Under the pieces are notes generated by a model. The model did no database searches and had not been told where the DNA came from. It saw only the letters and a list, made by a program, of their open reading frames with translations. 64,000 nt of DNA, taken from Gracilaria gracilis. Lineage: Eukaryota; Rhodophyta; Florideophyceae; Gracilariales; Gracilariaceae. Position 1 is the first letter of the stretch. Every line of letters starts with the position of its first letter. Below are positions 33,705 through 45,600 of the stretch, in pieces. The position numbers and the translations under genes are program-made. The stretch is taken from NCBI GenBank assembly GCA_030374805.1, contig JARGSG010000012.1, positions 1 through 64,000 on the forward strand, read 5' to 3'.

Positions 33705-34304
33705 TCATGCATTGATAATGACGGGAGCCATTGGGAGTAATAGAGACGAGTTTGAAGTTGGTGGTGTGATTGGTGGGTCGTGAATGCTGTAGTCATTGGC
33801 GTCGTATGTTGTTTTAAGGCAAACCGCGTTGCTTTCTTTCTCTCTGAGCGGCGCGTCGGATGCTCTGAGTTTGCTTCAACTATGAAGTGTATATCTCGCG
33901 TTAATCGGAGCTTGAGATTTGCGATTGGGACTGTCCGTTGGTGTCTTAGGATGCATAGATGTTTCGGACTTTGTTCTTCTTGCGTATTAAATTGTAATTG
34001 TAACGTAATAGGTTCATTTCCTTTGCATGAAAGAACGACAATCTTTTTGTGCAATGTTCGTAGAACACTGCTGTGTGTATCCCGGGTGCCGTTCTGTCAT
34101 TGCGGGAGAATGAGAAAGGAGGAAACATATCAAGGACAAAGATGTAAAAGCCAGAAGTCAAGAAAATGTAGAATTGTCTTTGTTTCTATGTTAAAGGCGT
34201 AGGTTTTCGAATTTCGGGTACATGTTCGACCCATGAGGAGCCCACATTGTATCTTCAGCCCTACCTTTGTATAAGGGAGTTTATGCAACAAATACTTCAT
34301 TTAG
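33705..34304. other. No gene seen; probable transposon flank
   Basis: About 600 bp upstream of P1. Only short ORFs without recognisable motifs are present. It may contain the 5' untranslated part and terminal repeat of P1, but I could not match an inverted end. Confidence 0.35.
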
Positions 34305-34660
34305 TGAGTAAAAGTTTTAGTGAAAGTACGCAGTGAAGCATTTGAGCTCCCCCAGAATCAAAGCTGATTGCATTCTAGTGTGAGCAGGGGCGCCTGACTA
34401 TACTAAAGAAGAGAGAAGAAGATTCTTGTCTGGTTTGCTCGCAGAAAGTACTTGCTTGCGCCGGAGAGATCTAACTCGCGCGCCCCCATTACACCGAGTT
34501 TCTGTCTGTCTCTTGTTTCTCAGGCACGGGCTTCTGCTCAACTTGCCCATCACGTTGCCTATCTCTCACGTACAAAAGACGGACTCCATTTTCAACTACG
34601 CTGTAAACATGAGTACGTTTCCCACGCATGCAATTGCCCAGATAGAAATCGATTCTTGTA
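34305..34660. repeat. Dispersed repeat R, copy 1, left piece
   Basis: This stretch is about 80% similar by eye to 61640-61950. Shared parts include ACGCAGTGAAGCATTT, GCGCCCCCATTACAC, CACGGGCTTCTGCTCAACTT and GACGGACTCCATT. The match stops near 34660 and the rest of the repeat is found at 38225-38830. The copy is thus split by the pogo-like remnant P2 and transposon F. No protein is recognisable. Confidence 0.65.
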
Positions 34661-34984
34661 CTGTGGATGCTCCTGATTCTTGGACAGTATGAGAATCAAG
34701 TTGGCGCCCACCTCGAATTGTGTTGTAGTTTCTTTGATTCTTCGTCCCACCCTCGGTGGCACCTTGTATTCTCGCTTTCCGTGAAACAAACGAGTAGAAC
34801 GCAGCGAAAGCAAAGCGACAGAGTTTATCTCTTCGTAGAACGCCAAAAACATGAAATCAAAGAATTGCACCTCAAGCACACTCTGAAATAATAAGCATTA
34901 AATTGCAACAAGCGGCTGACTGTCACCAACATCTTCCACCCCTTCAACAGTTTCATTCATTAACTCTGCGCTGCCCAAACACAT

Positions 34985-36112
34985 TCGTTAATTCTTCATT
35001 GCTTCGCCACCGAAACCTTTGATTTCGCAATGGCTCTTCGTACTTTCAAGACCCTTAGCATCAAAAATGCCTCCCTTATTTCCGTACCCGACGTAAGCCA
35101 TCAAGACATTTGTGACGAGCCCACAACACACGAAATCGCTTCTTCTCGATTGTTTCGGCCTTCGTTTTTTCTGCAGCTGCGGACAGCACCTTCTGCTTAG
35201 CAAGCTCACGGGTTTCATTGCTCAGTTGCAGCAAGAAAAATGCCGCATCCGTTGTTAGTACAGTACTATAAGCCGTATATCAGAATCCTGATGAGTGTAG
35301 ATGCACATCCTTCAGAATTTCCGCCTCAGTTTTCTCTTCTTGTTTGTCGATCATGTCTATCATTACCTCCATCGTAGCAATTCGGTTTGGTTCCTCGAAA
35401 CTGTAGGGCCGGGTTTGCGAAAAAAGCCCACAATCATCCAGCGGCCATACTCCGCACTTTACGAAGCCTGCTGTTATATTACTGACGTTATAACTTTTTC
35501 GATAACTACTACAGATGATCTGAGCCAAATCAAATTCACCGACGACGCTCGCGCTTCTATGTCGACTTTGTCAAGCAATTTCTAACATATTCCGGTAGTT
35601 ATGCTTCATCGAAGGGAATAAACCAACATCTAAAGCTTGAGTAGTCCCGCTTGTGTGCGCGGCGAGAGCGTAACCGATGCCATTAGATTTCGCGAGGAGT
35701 TCGAGAACAAGAATCGATAGATGAATTCTGTGACCATCGTACACGAGAACAATATGTTCCCCATTGGGTTGAGGTTTCTTCGTGTCACGCATAAAGTGTT
35801 CCGACCACTGGAGGAAATCTTTGTAATCCATTGATGCTACCTCTTTTCACGTTGTAACGATTGCATTTGTCGGAAGGTACTCTGCAATACACTGCAGTGT
35901 TGGTTGTGAACTGGTGCTCCTGCTGATTCCCCGTGTTCTAAGTCGTGGTTCCTCAAATATTACCATTGGAACACCATGACGTCCGTCCGCAAATACCGTT
36001 CCGAGCAACGTAACATGATTGACGTTTTGGAAAGAAGCGTTCGGTGCAAAGGACTTTTCCCCTTTCGCGTAAAATTGCTGCTTGAGATAGCGATATACCG
36101 AAGTTAGCACTA
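34985..36112 (-). pseudogene. Pogo-like transposase P2, central and C-terminal part
   Basis: Minus-strand remnant of the same transposase family as P1. Readable pieces are KGEKSFAPNASFQNVNHVTL with GTVFADGRHGVPMV (about 35950-36060), EHFMRDTKKPQ..HIVLVYDGHRIH (second catalytic Asp, about 35700-35800), AAHTSGTTQALDVGLFPSMK (third acidic region, about 35600-35650) and CGVWPLDDCGLFSQTRPYSF (about 35400-35460). A basic tail continues to about 34985. The N-terminal helix-turn-helix and the first aspartate are absent: the copy stops where transposon F begins at 36113 and does not resume beyond it. At least three frames are involved. Confidence 0.8.
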
Positions 36113-36168
36113 CAGGGGGGTCACGATATAGTGCTCGATTGAGTAGTGCTAACTTCGGTATATCGCTA
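36088..36168. repeat. 26-bp perfect inverted repeat across the left end of transposon F
   Basis: Positions 36088-36113 outside F are the exact reverse complement of 36143-36168 inside F, with about 29 bp between them containing the terminal repeat of F. The outer arm belongs to the flanking P2 sequence. The inner arm has no counterpart at the right end of F, so it was probably gained on insertion or repair. Confidence 0.75.
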
Positions 36169-38220
36169 CCCCAAATCCCTTTGCACAATTTTGAAGGGAT
36201 CTGGAGAGGTACCTAAACTAAGGCCACATCTGGACAGACCAGCGCTCCTAAACCTTCCAGAATACCCCTTAATACACTCCAAAAATCTTATTGTTCTTCC
36301 AGTGTCTCCTGACACCCCACAACCAGACGCATAGTTCTCCAGTCCTGTCATCAAGAAGTCAAGACGAACCAGGCTGAACGTCGCCGAACAACTTGAGGCG
36401 GCTCGACTGCTATCCACTGGACATAATGCCGCCGTTATTATGCGCAAGTACTCTGTCTCCCGTCGCACAGTTACAACCCTGAAACAAAGGGCTCCGCACC
36501 TCCAAAAGCAAATTGAATCTAACGCGTTCTCTTTGGAACAAAAATCAAGTCGACCACCAGCGTTTCCAGTGATTGAGCGACAGCTTATCCAATTTGTTCA
36601 CTTTGCGCGCTCAGTGAAGATGCCAGTAACCCAGACAACTCTACAGCACAAAGCGCGAATGATTCGCGACGAGGCAGTAGATGCTATGAGTGACAACGAC
36701 GAACAAGAACGCCGCGAACTGCAGAACTTTACGGCATCAGTAGGATGGGTGCACAAGTTTATTATGCTCCATGCGTTGAGATCAATTGTGCTACACGGAG
36801 AGACTGGTATCGCATCCGTTGTCTCCGTAGCGAAAGAGATGGCTGCTTTGAGGGAAGAGCTGAGAAGCTACGAAGTGGACTGCATTTACAATGTAGATGA
36901 AACAGGTTTGTTTTTCAAATTACTACGACGACGGACCTACATTGTACAAGAAGACGGTAAAAGCCGTGTCAGGGGAACAAAGGCAATGAAAAGGAAGCAC
37001 AGAACAACTGCATATGTGTCCACTAATACAGACGGCTCGGTCAAACTACCGATGGCCATCATTGGGAAAGCGAAGAATCATCGTTTTTTTAGGTTGGGGC
37101 CTCCGGCTGTTCCTTATTTCTCTCAAGCAAATTCTTAGTCTCACAGCGTGACGTTTAAGAAGTGGTTCTACGACGTGTTCCTCCCGTTTGTCAGAAAACG
37201 AACGTCTCGTCCATGCGTGCTGCTGATGGACAACTGTGGCCCGCATGGAACTGATATCAAGGATAGCCGCGAGCAGGTCAAGATCATGATTCTTTCTCCT
37301 AATGGCACATAGCTTCACCAGCCCATGGATATGGGGGTCATTGCAGCTTGGAAGATACGCTGCCGCCATCTTCTTCTAAACAAAATAATGGCTGAAATTG
37401 AGACCAGCCAGCAGAGGAGGGACAGCAACCGAGCACTGCGAGCAAGAACAAAAGGTATTCGTGAAGGTTTTGACCCCCATCTACTTGATGTGTCGCACAT
37501 GGTGGTGCATTCGTGGAGTTCTATATCGCAGAAAACAATTGCTAGATGTTGGGTGAAAGCACGTGTACTACCCTTGCGTCATGAAGGTTCTGTAACTGCC
37601 AGTGAAGGCAAAATGGAACATGAAACTATGTTGAAGGGGACGAACGGACTGCTGAAAATGTTTGAACCTTTGTCTATTTCTTTGGATCGGAGGGCCCCGT
37701 TTTACGAGAATTCAATAGAGGGTGTCGATGAGAGGGACATTGATAAGTGGTTTACTATTGAGGACGATCTGGATATATCAGAGGCTGTGGTGAACGATGC
37801 GCTAGCTCTGCGGAGTGTTGAGAGAATAGAAAGTTCTGTAGGGGACGTAAACTGTTCGGACGAAGACGATGGAACTGTCGTGTGTCGTCCGTTACCTCCC
37901 GTGAAGGACGTGCTGTGCCACTTAACTTTTTTGGAGCAGTGCGCCTTTGACAGCAACATCAGGGACATGTGCAACCATTTGCGGAGAGCGAAACGTTTGT
38001 TTCTCGATACGAAGAGGAAAGAGTCTCAGACGCGCACGTGGCAGTTACTGATAACTGAATTGCTTCAGTAAAAGATTGAGACCCGCACAGGTGGTCAATT
38101 CCGCCTTTCTGAATAATGCGCACTCCAGAAATAGGGCTCCATTCCTGCTTATGAACGGGGGTTGCACTATATCGTGTTACCTACTGTACTCAATCTAGCA
38201 CTATATCGTGACCCCCCCGG
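36113..38220 (+). mobile_element. Transposon F: Tigger/jerky-like (pogo group) DNA transposon
   Basis: About 2.1 kb with terminal inverted repeats of about 25 bp: GGGGGGTCACGATATAGTGC at the left and its inverse at the right (38192-38217), followed by a shared GATTGAGTA. TA dinucleotides flank both ends (36111-36112 and 38221-38222), as expected for the TA-target pogo/Tc1/mariner group. It carries one transposase gene that is nearly readable in a single frame. It lies between P2 and the right piece of repeat R. Confidence 0.85.
36335..38071 (+). pseudogene. CENP-B/jerky-like transposase of F, two in-frame stops
   Basis: One continuous frame of 579 codons. The N-terminal helix-turn-helix is VAEQLEAARLLSTGHNAAVI plus MRKYSVSRRTV (about 36375-36475). 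A CENP-B-type second DNA-binding domain ends with GWVHKFIMLHALRS (about 36740-36790). The DDE core shows YNVDETGLFFKLL (about 36890), LLMDNCGPHGTDI (about 37220) and LHQPMDMGVIAAWK (about 37313), giving the three acidic positions. It is broken by TAG at 37136-37138, where relatives have Trp, and TAG at 37310-37312. No ATG precedes the first helix; the next in-frame ATG is at 36440. The N-terminal Met may therefore be lost too. Otherwise well preserved, so a recent pseudogene. Confidence 0.85.
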
Positions 38221-38224
38221 TACC

Positions 38225-38830
38225 CCAATGCTTCGAAACATCCATGTTGAAAAGCACGATTCTTTTCCGAATCCTTGTCAGCGAAAAAGCCGATAGACTT
38301 CTGTTCATTTCTACCACTCAATTCTGAATAATTGTAAACGACGTCCTCGGGCCGTGCCTACATTGAGTTTCTCACGCAGACAAAAACATGCGTATTTGCA
38401 CATCAAGTTCGTCGGTCAGTCCACTCAGAAAGCCATGAAGCAATTCTTTTGCATATTGCTGCATAGTTTGCTGCGGGTCGAATTTGAGCTCGGCAAAGAA
38501 GAATTGGACCTCAAGCGAAGATTCTCTATTTGCGCTTCAGGGGCATTGCTTTGGTTTGATTTGAATAGGATAGACATGATTACGGTGCGTTCTCGGATGT
38601 AAGCGACCACACAATCATTATTTATTGCGTTTCATTCTCTCGCGGCATTGTTCGGGATGATTTGTATGTCATTCCTTCCATTTCAGTATTGAAATGTCCA
38701 GCGGCTCTCACAAATTGCTTCCCCATCTTCAACCGTAATGCTCGCGTTTGCAACGAGAAGGCTCAAATCTGCCAGTTTCACGTTCAGGCAGTTAAATACA
38801 ATGTAGTGCAATTCCACATGGATGTTTCAC
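38225..38830. repeat. Dispersed repeat R, copy 1, right piece
   Basis: Similar to 61955-62560. Shared blocks include CATCAAGTTCGT, GGTCAGTCCACTCAGAAAGC and ATCTGCCAGTTTCACGTTCA. Together with 34305-34660 it rebuilds the same order as copy 2, about 900 bp. Confidence 0.65.
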
Positions 38831-39370
38831 CTTTTTCTAGGTGGATCTTACTACGAACATTGGCCCTTGTACAACCATGGTACACGTGGTGGCTGGCACA
38901 GCATTGCTGGTATTTTATATACATTTTGTTAGTCTATTTATCTAGTTTAGTTTACCGTGCAGTAGCAGGTTTATCACACACTCGTCGGTGTTCTCGGAAT
39001 GCTAATTTAGTATGCTATATCGCTAGTTGTGAAAATAAAAGTCCGAAAAAACTAGCATTTTTGCAGTTTGCCCTAGTTGGCAAGGCAAAAAATTTATTTT
39101 GGAAATAACGTTTCCGTTCAGTGCAGTTCAAACTTCACCTACTGGAGTTGAAGGCTAGTTTGCAGTTCTCCTGCCACCGCTCGTAACTTTACATTCCCCA
39201 CACTCGTCCAAAACACTCTAGAACATTACGAACCAACCACCAGCGCTCCCTCATTCCAACCCTGCATTCAGATCCTGAGTCTTACTTTCCCTAAATATCA
39301 AGTTGAAGAATTCCAACGGAACACTCTATCCATTCTCGTACACCCTCCTAGCCCCAAACCGGCTCCCAAC
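38831..39370. other. AT-rich stretch with a MITE-like end, no gene
   Basis: At 38983 the sequence CGTCGGTGTTCTCGGAATGC resembles the ends of foldback elements at 54953 and 60820. AAACTAGCATTTTTGCAG near 39048 is a typical inner block of the same family. The right boundary is unclear. No coding region is seen. Confidence 0.45.
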
Positions 39371-40222
39371 TGTAGAGCAATTGCCCTTGGCAGGGACTGA
39401 GGGGGATGCCACTCATATATCCGTTGTTATTTTCGGCTGAACTTCCTACTATTATGAAGTCTATTTGCCTATTTGGCCCGGATTAGGGATCCGCCTATGA
39501 AGGGTAGGATTGGCGCGACACGTGTGTGCCCGCGCCCGATTACCGGATGCGCCGTTGCAAGTGTGCCACGGAGGTACACGTGGGTAGTGTTGGCCGGCGT
39601 GCCGGGTACTTAGATATTTTAGTGATATTTGTCAGCCGTATATAAGTGGCGGCACTTGCTGCCACTGTACGGGGAAGTAAACCTGAACGAGGCCTTGGCT
39701 CTAGCTTGAATTCCGCTTGCGCACGGTCTTTCGCCCCATTTTCGGGGAATACCGCCGCTTATCCGGACAAGTTATCCACCTCCGTCACCGAGAAGCACCG
39801 ATCCGTCGTCACGGTCTCTTATTTATCATTCTTCCATACACTCTTTCTGTTTTCCCGTCTTACGGCTTCGTTACACTTCGCCCTGTTGTACAGGTTTGCC
39901 CCTTTTTGTCTCGGGATTATTCCCAGCTCTCACGAGTCTGTGCTCCGTAATGCGGCTCATTTTGCTACCTTCTATCTCGTCCCTTTTGCTACGGGATACG
40001 CCACACCCAGTGGAATCCATCCTGTTGGCACCCCGATTGCCACCCCCAACCTCCGTCTGTAAGTCAGGAAGAGGCTGCCCGGAGTTACGCCCGGCACGTG
40101 TCGGCCTCATCGGAGGGTTCTGCCACTGCTCTGCCCCAATAGGGAGCAAGGCTGAACACCTTGGTTGCGTAGCCGCTGGCGCGGTTTATGTTCTTTCCTT
40201 CCGTTCCCGGCTTTGCCCCACA
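39371..40222 (+). mobile_element. Solo LTR G (852 bp)
   Basis: Starts TGTAGAGCAATTGCCC and ends CTTTGCCCCACA. It is flanked by the 5-bp duplication CCAAC (39366-39370 and 40223-40227). It has the layout of the other LTRs: a TATATAAG box near 39640, a TTACGCCCGGC motif near 40085, and a closing pyrimidine-rich part. No internal genes accompany it, so it is a solo LTR. It lies next to, or inside the 3' part of, the PHD-finger gene. Confidence 0.88.
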
Positions 40223-40227
40223 CCAAC

Positions 40228-41270
40228 CCCTCCCAGCCTCATCTCCTCCTGCTCCTCCAGCATGCGCTCCGCCGTTCGCACAGCCACCGCCGCACTACCA
40301 AACCCAACAAGTGACGCTCCTCCCAGCAGCTGCCACAGCACACACACCTCCCCATCTTCGTCCATCATCACCCCACCCTTTCGCCTCTTCCTCAGTCGAC
40401 TTCCCCCAACCTCCCCCTCCATTCCCTTCTCCGCTCCTTCCCCTCACACACCCACCCCCACCACGAGAACCAGGCGTCACCGGTGACCCTTTCTCTTTTC
40501 CCTCCTCCCTCCCAACGCCTCCTTCCCTTACCAGCTCCTTCACCTCCAACAACAATTTGGACGCCTTCTCCACCTGTCCCACTTGCGCCTCCAACACCTC
40601 CACAGGTCCCCTCAGCCCCATATTCTGCCTTCCCAGCGTCACCATCTCCCTCCCAACGCACTCTACCATCCCACTCACATGCCTTCCAGTCCCCATTCCA
40701 GCCAACTTCATCCTTTTCCGAATCGTTGAAATCAAATCCATTGGAACCCCAATCTCCGACACACTCAGCCCCACCCCTCCCATCTCACCCACCATCTCAG
40801 AAAGCCAGTCGCCAAAATTCTCCTTCAGATCTTCTCCAAGCCTCCTCAACCGCTCCTAGATCTCCGCCCCAAACCTCCTCTCCGGTGCCCCATCCCCTCC
40901 ATCCCCATCACCCCCACCTCCCTCTCCATCCCCACTTCCCTCTTTCTCCCCCATGCAAACCTTGTCCCCACTCTCCTCCTTTCTTCCCGGTGGCGTCTCT
41001 GGTACCTCCGTCCGGTGAAGCAAAGCCACTAGCTTTTCGTCCTCGACACACCCATTCGACATCGCAGAAATAAACAGCGGTCCACGATAACGGAGATAGA
41101 TGAGAACAAGCGAGGTGAACCCAACAGTTGCAGCACTCCCCTCCACTCCGCACACCCGTGACACTGTCGGCCACACACCCAATTGCGCTGCAAAACCCTT
41201 TTTAACCCATTCATATCCACTCCTATTTGCCGCCACTCCGCACAATTTCCATTTTTTTCCTAGAAATCTT
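40228..41270 (-). pseudogene. PHD-finger protein gene, broken
   Basis: Minus-strand gene of about 340 codons. Near the start the residues CHGC, then ECCNCWVHLACSHL and YFCDVEWVC, fit a PHD zinc finger (paired Cys, W-H-x2-C, final C-x4-C). PHD fingers commonly read histone tails. The zinc ligands lie in two frames (about 41080-41190), so the finger is broken. A Gly/Asp-rich linker follows, then an open helical region (40295-40849, LGEDLKENFGDWLSEMVGEM, EVLEAQVGQVEKASKLLLEV) joined in frame to the preceding part across a stop near 40857. The C-terminus runs into solo LTR G. Plus-strand Pro-rich ORFs over this region are its shadow. Confidence 0.5.
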
Positions 41271-41628
41271 CACATTTTCCCAAGTTCGGTCCATACTACA
41301 TCCAAATGAAACTCCTGATGCACCACCTCTCAAGTACCAACGGTACCATAAATTCTTACTTTCTATTCTTTATTTCACTGCATACCTTCTCATAGACACA
41401 CTCTTCGACCCTACCTCCTCTATAGCCCTGCGGCCCTTTTCTTTCCATAACCGAATCATATAAATCCCCTTATCCCCTGGAACACTTTTTTCCATGACAA
41501 AAACAACAGCCCAGTCGCCTACTTAAATCTTTCTCCACTCCTTAGAATGTATACCACTTTCCTTTCACAGCTATCAGCTCCCGACAGCTTCCAACAGCCC
41601 ATACCTTCAATAAAACAAACTCATCGCA
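41271..41628. other. Intergenic, no feature seen
   Basis: About 350 bp, pyrimidine-rich on the plus strand, between the divergent PHD gene (-) and the enzyme pseudogene (+). It probably holds both promoters. No clear TATA box is seen. Confidence 0.35.
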
Positions 41629-42459
41629 ATGGGCTCCCATTCATCTTCCCTCCGTTCTACAATCATCCCAACTGTTGTCGCAGGTAGAGGCCGTATTTGC
41701 ACCATGATTTACAAGAATGGTTCCCCTCGAGACACGTTTCTCTCCATCTAAGACTTCATTTCGGCAGATTGCCTTCCCCAAGGTCCAATCTTTTTCTGTG
41801 GCAGGAACGACCTTCTCGAAAAATTAATTCTGTCTTGTCCAGCATCACGAGCAGAAGACTTGGTCTTCATCCAGAATGGCCATATTCTTCCCATCCTTTC
41901 CCAACACAGAATTGAGCACTGCACACAAGCCGCTCTTTACATCGCCGTTCCTATTGTCGGCGCTTCCCCACAGGATGGTGTCACGCCTCTCTCTCCCAAT
42001 GGTCTAACCACAGCCACCGAAAAGTAGGCTCTGGCAATAGCGGAAAGTTTCTGGACCGCAGGTCTTACTTGCAGTATCGTCGACGAAAACGCCTTTTCCA
42101 AGTCTTACTACCAAAAGCTCGTTTGGATCTCTTCCTTCAATCTCGTCGGTTCTTCATTTGGATTCGTTACCATGCATGAAGTGGCTACCAGGTACAAAAC
42201 TATTGTCTCAACTATAATGAAGGAGCTTCTAGGGGTATTCACCTTCAACACAGGTCTCTCTTTCAATATCCCTTCTACAGTGGAATCCCTTCTGGAATAC
42301 GGCAGCACCCTTACCTCCTTCCCAGCCTCTTTCTCGGAGTATGAATCCAGAAATGCTTACTTCTATATCACCTCTGCAGATGGGAAACTAGCTGGAAGAC
42401 AGGACCCTGCTGCTTTACACACCAACTATGCCAATGTTCTTAGATATCACATTCTCTAG
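41629..42459 (+). pseudogene. Ketopantoate-reductase-like (6PGDH C-domain-like) protein, two in-frame stops
   Basis: A single frame of 276 codons from ATG 41629 to TAG 42457-42459, interrupted by TAA at 41749-41751 and TAG at 42025-42027. The protein reads GPIFFCGRNDLLEKLI and DLVFIQNGHILPIL. It then gives KSYYQKLVWISSFNLVG, RYKTIVSTIMKELLGVF and FPASFSEYESRNAYFY. This pattern fits a family of NAD(P)-dependent-reductase-like proteins of algae and cyanobacteria with an ApbA/6PGDH-type C-terminal helical domain. The classical N-terminal GxGxxG is not obvious. Both stops could come from CAA/CAG by C-to-T change, so this is a recently lost or captured host gene. No introns. The family assignment is from memory of motifs. 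Confidence 0.55.
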
Positions 42460-42622
42460 TAATTAGAACAAATTATAAACCTTGTACTCGTTGCAACTAC
42501 ATACACAACCGGTTTTTGTCCTTCAATTCTTTCTCAGTTGCCGCTTAAACAAATCACCCGTTCAGCTTTTATTTCAAGTCTTTATCACAAACAAACACAA
42601 CAGTATAAGTGCTACATTATAC

Positions 42623-45600
42623 CTACTCATCGCCGTCATCCATTATCATCTGCCTTTTCTCGTAATTCTCATCCGTATTCTCAGCAGGGCCACCTGACAT
42701 CTCTTCATCTTCCTCTTCGTACTCCTCCTCTTTATCTTCTATATCTCCCATTTTACTCTCTTTCTCCAAACCTTCATCATCGTCCAGCTGATCATTTGGG
42801 TTTTCTCCTAGCCCAAAGTCCTCATCTACGAACTTTAGCCAAAACGCTGGCTCCCTGTGCACCTCCCCAGGGAGCTTGTATCCTTCTAGTAAAAAGTAAA
42901 TGTGATAACTCAGGCAATTCTCTTTCACCAACGCATCCATGTACCCAGCTCCCGCATGAAACACATCCCCTCTCCCAATAAACACAGAGTAAGGCGGAAC
43001 CCTGAATTTCTTCACAACCATTGTATGTGATAACCTCCTTAAACTCTTTTCATCCGTCACATACATATTGTGAGACCTCTCACAAACCCATATCAAAAAT
43101 GAACTCCCTCCAGAGGCCATCACGAAAACCCCGAATATCTCCCTTATCCTTCTCCACATTCGTCAATCCTCGAAAATCACTGTGCAAAACCTGCCTTGGC
43201 CATCCCTCCCCCGTACACAACACACGCCCTCAGGTCTGCGGCGCATACATCCTTTTCTTAGGCTTGCTGTTGTTACCAAGGCGAAGAGCGGATGCAATTT
43301 GCCCAAACCTCGCATCCAACAATGCCCGCTTTCTCACCATCATCACAATCTTCTCATCAGATTCCATGCAATCAACAATCCCCTTCTTGGTCGTAATATA
43401 TAGTCCAATTCCCTGCATCCTGTCCCCAGCATTCTTTCCTTCCCCCAAGTTGATGATGGGATTCCATTTCGTTCGGTTCTCTTCAAACTTCAAGTCTGGC
43501 TGCTCCTTGAAGTCCTTCTCAAAAAACTCCAGCCACCCTTCCGTCACATCTTCATCCACCACCAGACTTCTCCTCTTCGCCTCCTCTGACATACCTTCGT
43601 CAGTTCCGAAGTGTTTCAAAACACAGAAACCCCTTTCCATCAATTCCATTCTCTTGGTTGCAAATTACTTTCGAGCGAGGCCATCCCTCTCCATCGCTGC
43701 CATCCAAAGAGCTTCTTCCTCCTCTGTCGGCTTTCCCTTCAACGGAAGCTTCACCCCAAGAACTGGTTCTTTCGAGCTACCTAGCGCCTTGTGCACATTC
43801 CGGGTGGCATGCCACTACATCGCGTGATGGACCGCTCTCAAATCAGCCACCCCCAAACACCCCGCCATGTGATCTTTTCGCAAATGAATCATCTCCATCC
43901 ACGGGTGCTGATGTTTCACTGCATTCTTCCCTCCCGGCCACTCACTCGGTAGCGCATTCACGAGACTCGTCCATGAAGTATCCGGTCCACCAGCCCACTG
44001 AACGGCCTTATTCATCCCTTTCGGTGGTTTCTCGGGATTCTTATCTTCAAATCCACGCATCGTTCCTTCCTCCACCGCTTCTTCCTCGTCCTGAACGAAC
44101 CTGCTATCGTCCTCACTGCCACCACTTTCATCCTCGCTCGACGACACCAAATTAATTTTCTGTTCTTTGAGGAACTTCTTCAATGCCGGCTTCGTCATAT
44201 TTTTGAATAAGGTAACAACCTTCATTGGTATATCTCCAGAAGTGGTCTTCATGGTGCCCTTTTTCATCTTCTTCAGAGCAGGTTGGATTTCTACCTCATC
44301 CTCATCGTCAGTAAGATCAATTAACCTCCTCTTCTTCTTCTTGCTCCCAGCTTTGGTACCCCAATTCTCTTTCAGCCAGCCCGGAGCAATCTTTTTCCGT
44401 GTGCTCCGCCTCAACCCTGATGGCTCTGCTTCAGGGTCTTCCCCCTGCATGGAAGCTTCCAACAACATGGGAGCTTCTTTTGCCTCATTAGGTGCTGCGG
44501 TTGACGTACCATCACCTGAAACCACGACTTCAACCACCTCCTCCCTCACCTCCTTCACCTCCTCTGAAGTTTGAAGCGATACTTTGAAAACTTCTTGAAG
44601 CTTGATACCGCAATCTTCACCCTTCTAGATACCATTCCGTCCCATAAACGCCTCGCACCGCTAAGTTTCATTTTTGCTGTCCGCATACCCAGATATTCCA
44701 TCACAGACACATTTTTTCTCCTAAGTTGCATACTGTCTGCGCTACTTCTTCAACACTTATCTTCTTCTTCTTCCCAGTGACATTAAATAGGTTGTACATA
44801 ACTATGGCACATTGAAAGAAGTGCTTCCTCCCGTCTTCAAAACGACCGGTTCTCGTAGAAGAAGACAACCTCAGTTCCACATGCCATTGCAAACAACGTA
44901 TGACAAATCGAAACTGCCCATTGGTGAGACCCATCAGGAGATCATTCCAGACATGCGTGAACGTCAGGTCTAGACCCTCCTCACACACTTTCTCAAAGAA
45001 CTCCAAAAGCCCTTCACATTCCACAAACTTCAGAGCCAATGTCGCGTAACGAGTCAAGTGACGCACGCTGTAGTCTCCAATAGACTCACTTCTCTTCAAA
45101 TCACCAGCTAACTGCTTCGAAGTAATGCTCTTCACATCCACATGTGACTCGTCCACGACGTTCTGCACAAAAGATGCCGTGCTATGAAGTTTGTCTGCAA
45201 TCGATATCTTCAGCACATTCGAACTCATCTCGTTCAGAAGATTGCCGAGTCCTAGCACCTCATTCATTTTCACGTCCTTCTCATCCTTTCTTCCCTACAG
45301 CACAACATCCAAAGAACGGACTATATCCACTCACTTCCCGCCTTCCCCATGCAAGTATCGTAGCACAAGAATTCGGTGATATCCGTCTATGACGGTTACG
45401 GGCACAAAAATTCTCCCATCAACAACTATTTCATTCATATCATACTTCCCTAGAGATGCCACAGCAATCGCAAATGTAGACGGAAGCCACCCAAAGCTGC
45501 AACATTTCATCATCGTGGCCTCCTTGTGTCCCAGATTCACACTTCGTGCTGTCTTCTTCGGGATTTCAATCATCTCGATATCCATCTTCAACCTCCGCTG

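Noticed and set aside
40188-41073. Long Pro/Ser-rich plus-strand ORFs
   Set aside because: They overlap the minus-strand PHD-finger gene, which has domain motifs and in-frame continuity. The composition is what the reverse of a Gly/Glu-rich frame gives.
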